Assembly: GCF_042651465.1 (NCBI RefSeq)
Contig: NZ_JBHSCZ010000001.1
Location: forward strand, 682,001-746,000
DNA from: Ferruginibacter yonginensis
GTDB lineage: Bacteria; Bacteroidota; Bacteroidia; Chitinophagales; Chitinophagaceae
DNA length: 64,000 bases
Direction: 5' to 3'
Within the stretch, counting starts at the first letter, position 1. Each line of letters opens with the position of its first letter. Shown here piece by piece: positions 18,601 through 26,733 of this stretch. The notes below the pieces were generated by a model, which had not been told where the DNA came from, did not search any database, and saw nothing but the letters and a program-made list of their open reading frames with translations. The position numbers and the translations under genes are program-made.

Positions 18601-20383
18601 AGCCGATGCTAATTTACAAACAGGACTTATCAATTTTAAAGCCGATGCAGCTGAAAAAGAATTTGATTTTGCTGTAAATGGTTTTTACAATTTTAAAGAT
18701 AGCACAGGTAATAATTTAAAAATAAAAACCCTAGCCCGTAAATTAAATATTGATATTTTACAACCATACCTTAGTACCATTTTTAGTGATTTGAAAGGTA
18801 TTGCTAATGGTATCATAGAAATTAATAGTGAAAATAAAAACTTAACCATTATTGGTGATGCTAACATAACAGGTGGAAGTTTTAAAGTAGCATATACACA
18901 AGTTCGGTATAACTTTAACCAACATGTAATAAAGTTTGGTAAAGATGTGTTGGATATTGGCACCATGACGGTTAGAGATACCCTTGGTAACATTGGTACG
19001 GTAAGTGGTAAAATGTACCACCATTTCTTTAAAGATTTTAATTTTGAAAACGTTCGGTTTACCTCACCAAAAATAATTTTACTGAATACCACTAAAAAAG
19101 ATAACAGCCAATTTTATGGTAATGTTATAGGTAGAGGTAACATGTCGTTAAATGGTGGTATCACCAACATGAAAATGAATATTGATGGTGAACCAAGTGC
19201 TACTGATAGTAGTCACATTTATTTACCAACAGGCTCATCAAAAGAAAGTAATGTAGTAGATTATATTGAGTTTATTCAATTTGGTTCGTTGGTTGATAAC
19301 GACCCTTCTGGTAAAGATGCTACTAATTTGGTAGTTGAGTTAGATGTTACTGCCTCACCATCATGTAAAATAGATGTTATTTTAGATGAAGAAACGGGGG
19401 ATGTTATTAAAGGTGAAGGTAACGGACAATTAAATATTAGAGTAGGCACCAAAGAACCGCTTACCATGAGGGGCAGGTACGATTTAACTAAAGGCGAATA
19501 CACATTCAACTTTCAAACCTTCCTAAAAAAACCTTTTACACTCAAAAAAGGTTCCATTACTTGGAACGGTGATCCATTCCTTGCTATTATTGATATGGAA
19601 GCTGAGTACCTTGCAAAAAATGTTGATATTAGTAGCATCACTTCGTTAAGTAATGTTCGCCAACAAGAAGATATTTTGATAAAATCAAACATTACAGGTA
19701 ACCTCAAAAAACCTATCATCAATTTTGAATTTCAATTACCTGAACGTAGTGAGTTTAACCGTGATTTTTATGTGACCAAACGTTTGGCCGATTTTAAAAA
19801 TGATGAAAATGAAATGAACAAACAAGTGGCCAGTATGTTGTTGTTCAACCAATTTATTAGTACAAACCAAGCTTTCCTTACCGGCAACAGTACGCTAGCG
19901 TTAGCTACAAGTACAATTGGTGGTGCCGTTAGTGCATGGTTAACCAGTACATTGAGTAAGGCATTGGAAAAAGCCACTAAAGGTATTGTTTCAGTTTTAA
20001 TTGATGTAAACCCTTCATTAAATTTACAACAAGCCAACCAGTTACAAGCCAATGTACGCTCTAGTCTTAAGTTCAAGATAAGTCAAAATTTACAACTTTT
20101 AGTAGGGGGTAATATTGATTATAATAACCCCGTTACGCAGTTATATAGTAAAGGTGTTATTACGCCAGATATTTCGCTTGAATGGTTAATTAATAAAGAT
20201 GGATCATTAAGAGTAGTTGGTTTTAACCGAACGACCATTGATTTTACAACAGGCCAGCGCAACCGCTCTGGTGTGCAGTTGAGTTACCGTAAAGATGTTG
20301 ATAGGTTAGGTGATATTTTTAGAAGTAAAAAGAAAATTGCCCAACTCGATTCCATAAGATACGCCCCAAAAAAGAAGATATAA
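15629..20383 (+). CDS. tamB: Translocation/assembly module TamB
   Basis: The 1584-residue protein begins with a TTG codon and an N-terminal membrane anchor (IVIGIFLLILILYGILHL), followed by a long array of beta-helical segments and the C-terminal DUF490/TamB domain (about residues 1120-1560). Markers are KGEYTFNFQTFLKKPF, MLLFNQFISTNQAFL and a final barrel-binding part LRVVGFNRTTIDF. TamB-type proteins bridge the periplasm as lipid or protein conduits. Its usual outer-membrane partner, TamL, lies about 36 kb away in this window. No in-frame ATG precedes the anchor. Confidence 0.9.
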   Translation: MINFTNNLHHLRKFFKILGRIVIGIFLLILILYGILHLPAVQTYLAQKITTKLSKELHTKVSIKGVDVRFYNKVLLKGLYVEDLKKDTLLYAGTASASVNDWFFFKDKIKISNLGLDDALVNMKRTDSVWNYQFLVDYFSSPKKTKKSGGDDVAIDLNELHFNNIRFNKIDGWIGQDMIASLGKLDVEMELVDLKNKKVIVKRVFLNKPFFSQNDYEGKRPPLPNMQPVMEKIPVIGAFKWNNEGWDIKVNRFEVNDGAFKNDKQTEEPAYVDRFDGKHLYFSNINGTINNLHFFRDTLSANINLNASERSGLAIKKLESYMKLTPEMMEFNNLDLMTNKSRLRDYYAMKYESFNEDFSSFLHNVSLIAHFKESNIHSDDLAIFAPALKTWKRNIILEGDAKGPLDNFSAANMTIKTGNTILQGNIAMRGLPDIEATFIDFQSKQLQTSYSDMVTIVPSLKSVQNPAIAKLGNIRFTGNFTGFIRDFVAYGTFNSALGNITADVNMKIPENKTPAYSGSISSTNFNIGSFIKSPFLGSVALNAKVVGSGFDVNNIKAKVTGNVASIGLGNYNYKNIEIDGDFEKKLFVGHLSINDPNLQIPNLDGALNLDPKKPGFALQAFVKKANLKNLRLTQDDFSFNGNLDLNFTGLNIDDFLGTAKITNAGLLHNGNNLSFDSLTVTSELVGGKKSLSLSSNEIDASVVGNFKIKELPDAVRVLLAKYYPTYIKAPNYIVKSTQDFEFNIKTYNVDPFINLIDKKLGGFNNAAINGRFNLQNYDMALNVTVPQFSYDGKVFTNTVLKGQGNKDSLINDIAIEDIAINDSLHLPFSKLRVAASNNVSLIKLNTSASRIFGDAELNATVQTLDDGIKIHFFPSSFVINNKKWSLDKDGELTLRKNFIDANEVKFTQGNQEIVISTELSEENSDTHLVAKLSNVAIDDFAFLIGNNPSLKGYVTGTATANDIFGKTSFNFKGRADSFQFNNKYVGTINTEADANLQTGLINFKADAAEKEFDFAVNGFYNFKDSTGNNLKIKTLARKLNIDILQPYLSTIFSDLKGIANGIIEINSENKNLTIIGDANITGGSFKVAYTQVRYNFNQHVIKFGKDVLDIGTMTVRDTLGNIGTVSGKMYHHFFKDFNFENVRFTSPKIILLNTTKKDNSQFYGNVIGRGNMSLNGGITNMKMNIDGEPSATDSSHIYLPTGSSKESNVVDYIEFIQFGSLVDNDPSGKDATNLVVELDVTASPSCKIDVILDEETGDVIKGEGNGQLNIRVGTKEPLTMRGRYDLTKGEYTFNFQTFLKKPFTLKKGSITWNGDPFLAIIDMEAEYLAKNVDISSITSLSNVRQQEDILIKSNITGNLKKPIINFEFQLPERSEFNRDFYVTKRLADFKNDENEMNKQVASMLLFNQFISTNQAFLTGNSTLALATSTIGGAVSAWLTSTLSKALEKATKGIVSVLIDVNPSLNLQQANQLQANVRSSLKFKISQNLQLLVGGNIDYNNPVTQLYSKGVITPDISLEWLINKDGSLRVVGFNRTTIDFTTGQRNRSGVQLSYRKDVDRLGDIFRSKKKIAQLDSIRYAPKKKI

Positions 20384-20389
20384 ATGATT

Positions 20390-20422
20390 AAAAAAGGAGT
20401 TACAAAACGTAACTCCTTTTTT
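20390..20422. terminator. Bidirectional intrinsic terminator between tamB and ribBA
   Basis: GGAGTTAC and GTAACTCC pair around a five-base loop and are flanked by six A residues on the left and six T residues on the right, so the structure works in both directions. It serves the convergent tamB and ribBA genes. Confidence 0.95.
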
Positions 20423-20425
20423 AAA

Positions 20426-21631
20426 TTAAAGACCATTTAAAATATCATGGCCTAATTTATCTCTTTTTGTAAACAAATATTTTTCGTTGTGTGTATTAGG
20501 CTTTATTTCAATAGGAACAGTATCAACAATTTCTAAACCGTAGCCTAATAAACCAGCTCTTTTACGTGGGTTGTTACTCATTAATTTAATTTTAGTAACA
20601 TCCAACGCCCTTAAAATTTGAGCACCTACGCCATAATCCCTTTGGTCGCTTGCAAAACCTAATTCTAAATTAGCTTCTACAGTATCTCTACCTTGTTCTT
20701 GCAACTTATAGGCTTTTAACTTATTTAACAACCCAATTCCCCTGCCCTCTTGGTTCATATATAATACCAATCCTTTTCCCTCTTTTTCAATTAACTGCAA
20801 TGCATGGTGTAATTGTTCACCGCAATCGCAACGCAATGAACCTAAAATATCGCCAGTTACACAGCTACTATGTACCCTTACTAATACGGGTTCATCTTTT
20901 TTCCATTCACCCTTTTTTAAAGCCAAATGCACATCGCCGGTGTTGGTTTGCGTAAAAGCTATTAATTCAAAATTACCATATTTGGTAGGCATTTGTACGG
21001 CTACTTCTTGCTCTATTAAACTTTCATGCTTTAAACGGTAAGCAATTAAATCTTTTATGGAAATAATTTTTAAATCAAACTTTGCAGCAATTTCTAATAA
21101 TTGGGGCAAACGAGCCATACTACCATCTTCATTCATAATTTCAACCAAAGCACCAGCCGGCTCAAAACCTGCCAAAACAGCTAAATCAATCGTTGCTTCG
21201 GTGTGACCAGCCCTACGTAATACACCACTATTTTTAGCTTTTAGTGGGAAAATATGTCCGGGCCTACCTAAATCTTCCGGTTTTGTATTTGGGTTTATGA
21301 GTGATAATATGGTTTTTGAACGATCATGTGCTGATATACCAGTTGTACAACCATCACCAATTAAATCAATACTAACGGTGAAAGCGGTTTCATGTAAAGA
21401 GGTGTTATCTGTAACCATTGGTTTAAGGCGTAACTCTTCGCAACGTTGCTCTGTAATAGCTGCACATATTAAACCCCTGCCATGGGTACTCATAAAATTC
21501 ACTACTTCGGGGGTAACATTACGAGCAGCGGTTACAAAATCACCTTCATTTTCCCTGTCTTCATCATCAACAACTATAATTAATTTACCAGCCTTAATAT
21601 CTTCAATGGCTTCTTCTATGGTGTGGAGCAT
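20426..21631 (-). CDS. ribBA: Bifunctional DHBP synthase / GTP cyclohydrolase II
   Basis: This riboflavin-pathway enzyme joins two activities. The N-terminal half makes 3,4-dihydroxy-2-butanone 4-phosphate from ribulose 5-phosphate, with VVDDEDRENEGD, MSTHGRGLIC and RAGHTEATIDLA intact. The C-terminal half opens GTP: CVTGDILGSLRCDCG holds the three zinc cysteines, and NQEGRGIGLLNK and GVGAQILRALDV follow. At 401 residues it has the normal length of active RibBA. It is transcribed alone from a promoter box just upstream, and no FMN riboswitch is evident in its leader. Confidence 0.97.
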   Translation of the reverse strand: MLHTIEEAIEDIKAGKLIIVVDDEDRENEGDFVTAARNVTPEVVNFMSTHGRGLICAAITEQRCEELRLKPMVTDNTSLHETAFTVSIDLIGDGCTTGISAHDRSKTILSLINPNTKPEDLGRPGHIFPLKAKNSGVLRRAGHTEATIDLAVLAGFEPAGALVEIMNEDGSMARLPQLLEIAAKFDLKIISIKDLIAYRLKHESLIEQEVAVQMPTKYGNFELIAFTQTNTGDVHLALKKGEWKKDEPVLVRVHSSCVTGDILGSLRCDCGEQLHHALQLIEKEGKGLVLYMNQEGRGIGLLNKLKAYKLQEQGRDTVEANLELGFASDQRDYGVGAQILRALDVTKIKLMSNNPRKRAGLLGYGLEIVDTVPIEIKPNTHNEKYLFTKRDKLGHDILNGL

Positions 21632-21648
21632 TTAAATAAAATTTAGTG

Positions 21649-21656
21649 CAAAGTTA
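21649..21656 (-). promoter_or_regulatory. Bacteroidota -7 promoter box for ribBA
   Basis: The minus strand reads TAACTTTG, a full match to TAnnTTTG, with its 3' end 17 bases upstream of the ribBA ATG. The box and its sequence are the same as upstream of rimO. Confidence 0.6.
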
Positions 21657-21819
21657 TTGAGTAATCAAATGAAAGCGATAAAGATTTCGTTTTTCGAAAA
21701 ATGGCTGTAGTTAAAGCCTGCAACATCCGTAAAAAAGGGTAAAATCATAATAACTTGTTAATAAAAGTGCAGGTTATTCGGTAAAGATTTAGTTTCTTTG
21801 CGGCTTAAACAAAAACAAT

Positions 21820-24800
21820 ATGAATTTTAAAAAAATCATTCCTTTTGTTATTGCGTTTTTTGTCATCAGTTTTAGTACAAATGCGCAGGTAACTACGAGT
21901 AGTATTTCTGGGGTTGTAAAAACAGGAAATACTAATGCTTTAGTAGGTGCAACAATTGTTGCAACGCATTTGCCTACTGGTACTGTTTATACAGCAATTT
22001 CAAGATCAGGTGGTAGATATGATATTGGAAACATGAACACTGGTGGTCCTTATAAAGTAATCACAAGCTTTTCTGGCTTTGATGTTATCACTAAGGAAGA
22101 TATCTATTTAACATTAGGTGAAACACAAAGAATTGATTTTTCTCTAGTAAATAAAACAACTGATTTAACCACTGTTGTTGTTTCTACTACTAAATCTAAC
22201 CAATCTAAAACTGGTACGGAAACTACAATTGGTAGAGATAGATTAACCAATGTACCAACAGTTGGTAGAAATTTAAACGATTATATCAGATTTACACCTC
22301 AAGCTAAAATTACTGCAAATGGAGGTATTTCTTTGGGTGGTCAAAACAACCGTTACAACTCTTTCTTAATTGATGGAGCAGTAAATAACGATGTTTTTGG
22401 TTTGAGCGATCAAGGCACAAATGGTGGTAGAGCAGGTACACCGCCAATTAGTATTGATGCTGTTGATCAATTAGTGGTTAAAGTATCTGATTTTGATGCA
22501 TCTGCTGGTAATTTCACTGGTGGTTCTATTAATGCTATTACAAAATCAGGTTCTAACACTTTTCATGGTTCTGCGTATTATATTTTCAGAAATCAAGATT
22601 TATCTGGTAAAACGCCTGCCGTTGCTGATAGTTTAAGAACTAAATTAACTAATTATAGTAACAAAACTTATGGTTTTACTATAGGTGGTCCAATCATTAA
22701 AAATAAAGCTTTCTTCTTTATTAACGCAGAAAAGCAAGATGATAGTAGACCTCAACCTTTTACACCTCAAAATATATTGAATGCTAACGGTACTATTAGA
22801 TACAATATTGTAGATTCAGTAAAGAGAATAACAGATCATCTAAAATCAACTTATGGATATGATCCTGGAGATTATTTAAATAATGCAGATATTATCCAAA
22901 GAACAAACTTAAATACAAGGTTTGACTTTAACTTATCATCAAAAAATAAATTAACGGCAAGTTATAGATATACAAAGGCTGAGCGTACAAACCCTGGTAG
23001 AAGTAGTCAAACATCTATCAACTTTGTAAATGGAGCAGAATACTTCCCTAATGTAACACATTCTGGTAATATTGAATTAAACACTAAGTTTAACAACAAA
23101 CTCAACAATAAAATTAGATTTTCTATTACTGATGTAAATGATGATAGAGATATTACTGGTAACCCATTCCCTAGGGTATCAATTGCTGCATTTAACGGTG
23201 GTCCATCTATCAACTTTGGTTCAGAACCAGCTTCTTCAGCAAATTTATTAAAGCAACAAATTTTTAATATATATGATGTTGCTAAATATTATATAGGTAA
23301 ACACTCATTAAGTGCAGGTGCGGATTTAGACTTTAATAAATCATACAATTTATTCATCAATAACAGTTTTGGTACTTATAACTATAATTTTATTGGTGCT
23401 ACTCCAAACCAAACAAACCCATTACAAGCATTTTTAACAAATGCAGGAGCTACGGGTTATACAAGAGGTTACTCATTAGTTGACCCAGGTAATAAGGCAG
23501 GTGATTTAAATGTAAATGCTGCTGCTAATTTTAAATCGGTAAGAATTGGTTTCTTTGTAAACGATGACATTAAAATTACTAACAACTTCATTTTAACATT
23601 AGGTGTTAGAGGTGATAAAACACAGTTTAATACTGCCGTTCCATTAGATACATTCTTTGAAAATAGAGCATTACCTGTAATTGCAGCCAATTACGATTTA
23701 AAAGGAGCAAGATCGGGTCAAAAATTTCAACCATCATGGCAAATTTCACCTCGTTTAGGTTTCAAATATGAAATTCCTGAAGAAAACTTAATTGTTAGAG
23801 GTGGTATTGGAGTATTTACTGGTAGAACTCCATTGGTATGGCCAGGTGGTTTATACCAAAATAATGGTGTAACAATTGGTGCTGTTTCACAAAATAGTAC
23901 CTCTACTACTGCCGGTGGTGTTACTACTGTTACACCAGTTTTATTTAACGGTGCTCCATTACCATTTAGACCAGACGTTGCAAATCAATACAACCAAGTT
24001 GATTTTGGTTTATCGCCAACAGCTTTAACGCCACAAGGTGATATGAACTTGATTGCTAAAAATTTCAAACTTCCATCTTCTTACAAAATTGCTTTAGGTT
24101 TTGATAAGAAATTTAATAAAGGTTGGACGTTAAGTGTAGATGGTTTATTTACTAAAAATATTAATGAAGTAGATTGGAGAAACGTAAACATCATTAATCC
24201 TTCAACCGTTTTATCTGGAGCAGATAATAGAACCGTTTATTCAACAAATGGTAACTTAAATACTATCAAATTAAGTTACAGACCTGGTGCAGTTGGTTCT
24301 GTACAAGCTAACCCTTACAACTCAGTTATCTTAATTCAAAATACTGATGGTAAAAAAGGATATGCTTATAACTTTACCACGAGTATTGACAAACAAACAA
24401 AAACTGGTTTCAGTTTTAATGCTTCATACACCTACGGTAACTCATTAGTAAATAATGAAGGTACTAGCTCTGTTAATTTATCTAACTGGAGATTTGGAGC
24501 TGAAAGTGTTATTGGTAGAAACTTTGTTAGACTTTCTACTTCTGACTATGATTTAAAACATAGAATTTTTGCATACGCATCTAAAAAATTCACTTATGCT
24601 AACAAACATATGGCTACTACAATAAGTTTGGTATACAATGGCCAATCTGGTAACCCATATAGTTATGTTTATAATGGTAACAATTTTGTTGGCGATATTG
24701 CATCAGGTAACGATTTAGCTTATATTCCAAGAAATAGAGCTGAAATTGAATCTATGGTATTTGTAACAAGACTTACAGGTGCTGCTGCAACCCCAACAGC

Positions 24801-25233
24801 GAATGCTGCTGATATTGCTCAACAAAAAGATGATTTCGAAGCATTTATTCAAAATGATAAATATTTGAGCAAAAACAGAGGTGGGTATGCTGCAAGAAAT
24901 GGTGCTAGGTTACCATTTACAAATATTCTTGATGCTGCTATTCAACAAGATTTTATGGTAAAATCTGGTAAAGTAAATCATACATTATCTGTAAGATTAG
25001 ATATTTCAAACTTTACTAACCTTTTAAATAAAAATGCCGGTAGACAATACTTCTTAACTAATGACCAATTTGCATTGTTAAATTTCAGAGGGTTAACTAA
25101 TACACCTGCAACTAATACACCTACATTCCAATACTTTAAACCAGCAAATAAAGTTGGTACAATAAGTGACGGCGTAAATACTTTTAACAGTAGCCGTTGG
25201 AACGGTCAGGTAACAATTAGATATACTTTTTAA
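21820..25233 (+). CDS. Oar-like TonB-dependent outer-membrane receptor
   Basis: The 1137-residue protein has a signal peptide (ending STNAQ), then a carboxypeptidase-regulatory-like beta-sandwich (SSISGVVKTGNTNALVGAT, residues about 28-110). A TonB plug follows (RNLNDYIRFTPQAK, DQLVVKVSDFDASAGNFTGG), then a large barrel ending in GQVTIRYTF. This is the plan of Oar-family receptors and adhesins. The ligand is unknown. A paralogue with the same architecture lies 1.5 kb downstream. It is separated from it by terminators and the remains of a peptidase gene, so it is likely transcribed alone. Confidence 0.9.
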   Translation: MNFKKIIPFVIAFFVISFSTNAQVTTSSISGVVKTGNTNALVGATIVATHLPTGTVYTAISRSGGRYDIGNMNTGGPYKVITSFSGFDVITKEDIYLTLGETQRIDFSLVNKTTDLTTVVVSTTKSNQSKTGTETTIGRDRLTNVPTVGRNLNDYIRFTPQAKITANGGISLGGQNNRYNSFLIDGAVNNDVFGLSDQGTNGGRAGTPPISIDAVDQLVVKVSDFDASAGNFTGGSINAITKSGSNTFHGSAYYIFRNQDLSGKTPAVADSLRTKLTNYSNKTYGFTIGGPIIKNKAFFFINAEKQDDSRPQPFTPQNILNANGTIRYNIVDSVKRITDHLKSTYGYDPGDYLNNADIIQRTNLNTRFDFNLSSKNKLTASYRYTKAERTNPGRSSQTSINFVNGAEYFPNVTHSGNIELNTKFNNKLNNKIRFSITDVNDDRDITGNPFPRVSIAAFNGGPSINFGSEPASSANLLKQQIFNIYDVAKYYIGKHSLSAGADLDFNKSYNLFINNSFGTYNYNFIGATPNQTNPLQAFLTNAGATGYTRGYSLVDPGNKAGDLNVNAAANFKSVRIGFFVNDDIKITNNFILTLGVRGDKTQFNTAVPLDTFFENRALPVIAANYDLKGARSGQKFQPSWQISPRLGFKYEIPEENLIVRGGIGVFTGRTPLVWPGGLYQNNGVTIGAVSQNSTSTTAGGVTTVTPVLFNGAPLPFRPDVANQYNQVDFGLSPTALTPQGDMNLIAKNFKLPSSYKIALGFDKKFNKGWTLSVDGLFTKNINEVDWRNVNIINPSTVLSGADNRTVYSTNGNLNTIKLSYRPGAVGSVQANPYNSVILIQNTDGKKGYAYNFTTSIDKQTKTGFSFNASYTYGNSLVNNEGTSSVNLSNWRFGAESVIGRNFVRLSTSDYDLKHRIFAYASKKFTYANKHMATTISLVYNGQSGNPYSYVYNGNNFVGDIASGNDLAYIPRNRAEIESMVFVTRLTGAAATPTANAADIAQQKDDFEAFIQNDKYLSKNRGGYAARNGARLPFTNILDAAIQQDFMVKSGKVNHTLSVRLDISNFTNLLNKNAGRQYFLTNDQFALLNFRGLTNTPATNTPTFQYFKPANKVGTISDGVNTFNSSRWNGQVTIRYTF

Positions 25234-25248
25234 AAACACTTCATTATT

Positions 25249-25282
25249 AAAAAAGCCGCTTCTACTTAGAAGCGGCTTTTTT
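25249..25282 (+). terminator. Intrinsic terminator after the first Oar-like receptor
   Basis: AGCCGCTTCT and AGAAGCGGCT pair perfectly around a four-base loop and are followed by six T residues. A run of A on the left would let it act in reverse as well. Confidence 0.95.
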
Positions 25283-25341
25283 AATAATTTCATAATGTAT
25301 TAAATTCATTATTTCTAAATATTTTTATAAAAATTATACTC

Positions 25342-26590
25342 ATGAAAAAAATAACACCCTTAAATTACTCTGCATTTTTTTAATCTTGTTCATTATCCAA
25401 TCATGTAAAAAAAATGAACACCACTTAGATATTAATGTTGACGAATCTTCTAAAATTAAAAAAACTGAAGTTGCATATCCCAATATAAATGGGGAAATGT
25501 TCAAAGTATTTTATAATGGAACTGAGATATTTGTAGAAAAAAAATTGGATAGGTATGTTTGGCTAGGTGATATAGCATTTGACCAAAAAACTTTTGATTC
25601 TTTAAAAATTATCTCAAATACTGTTGGCAGAACATTTCGCCCTACATTAGATAATCATTGGCCAAATGGCCAAGTAAATTATATCATTGGTAGTGGTTTT
25701 ACCACAAATGAAATAAATTCAATAAATAATGCAATGTCAGACTATTTGAATAAAACATCTTTACATTCTATCAATTACCTACAATACAATCTAACAGTAA
25801 TTATATTTTGATAAGAAAAGGATTAACTGGTTACGGCTTTTATTTTGATTTTGTCTGAAAAAAAGGCGGACAACAAATAATAAATTTAGAAAGTGGTTTT
25901 ACTACAGGTACAGTTATTCATGAGATAGGTCATGCCATTGGTTTTTATCATGAACAAAGCAGAACAGATAGAGATGATAGCATAATAATAAACTGGAACA
26001 ATCTGATACCTGGTCAAAATGTAGCATATCAATTTCAAACATATGCTCAATCCAATTTACCTGGTAGCCAAATTGGACCTTTTGATTTTAATTCAATTAT
26101 GCTATATGATTCTTATGCTTTTTCAGCAAATGGTAATCCAACAATTACTAGGTTAAATGGTTCAACTTTTTTCTCCAACAGGGTTTTACTTTCAGTTGGA
26201 GATGTCGAAACAACAGCATTAATTTATGGTCCTCCTTTTGTAAGGATAGAACAAAATATCACAGTAAATAATAATGAGTATGGTTCTTCTTGGGATCAAA
26301 TTTATCAAGAAGCCGATGTATATGTAAGATTATATTCAGATGCTGCTTGCACGATTCCTTTTGTAACTAGCTCAAATAAATATTTTGATTATACACTCGA
26401 AATTTACAGATTCACTTACCCGAATGCGCCTGAAACAATATTGGAAAATGGAAGCTCTTATGTACCTGCTGGAACTTCGGAGATTTTATTACAAGCTGGG
26501 GTAGCTATAAGTGATTATTATTCAGAATTTGGTGATGTGAAAAGAGATAATCACAAAAGTTTTATTCCTCGAAATGTATTTTTTAGATAA
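25342..26590 (+). pseudogene. Inactivated secreted astacin-like (M12A) zinc metallopeptidase
   Basis: The remains of one gene can be followed across three lesions. The lipoprotein leader starts with ATG at 25342 and stops early. One extra T in the seven-T run at 25375-25381 would restore a leader ending in LFIIQSC. The second lesion is a one-base shift near 25770-25800 that moves the frame before NSNYILIRKGL. The third is an in-frame TGA at 25856-25858, in the position of a conserved Gly before KKGGQQIINL. After it the catalytic sequence is intact: HEIGHAIGFYHEQSRTDRD at about 25919, and the Met-turn SIMLY at about 26095. A C-terminal domain follows to 26590. The astacin identity is secure from these motifs, and the gene is unlikely to make active enzyme. 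Confidence 0.85.
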
Positions 26591-26604
26591 TATTTACGAA
26601 AAAT

Positions 26605-26638
26605 AAAAAAGCCGTTTCTCAATTGAAACGGCTTTTTT
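26605..26638 (+). terminator. Intrinsic terminator after the astacin pseudogene
   Basis: AGCCGTTTC and GAAACGGCT pair around a six-base loop with six T residues after and six A before. A functional-looking terminator remains although the gene is broken. Confidence 0.93.
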
Positions 26639-26733
26639 GTTTTCAATAACATTTCATAATTGCATAACATGAATTATCAAAAAAGAAAAAAAATAGAACA
26701 GACCTTTGCAGCTAAATAAAAACTATCTAACAG

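Noticed and set aside
16666..20076. Several long minus-strand frames inside tamB
   Set aside because: They lie opposite the continuous tamB frame, show no domain and mirror its codon pattern, so they are frame shadows.
21632..21819. FMN riboswitch upstream of ribBA
   Set aside because: The 5' leader is too short between the promoter box and ATG, and no FMN aptamer core is recognisable.
25342..25811. Treating the astacin fragments as two separate small genes
   Set aside because: The fragments align as consecutive parts of one peptidase, and the first has only an incomplete leader and no catalytic motif.
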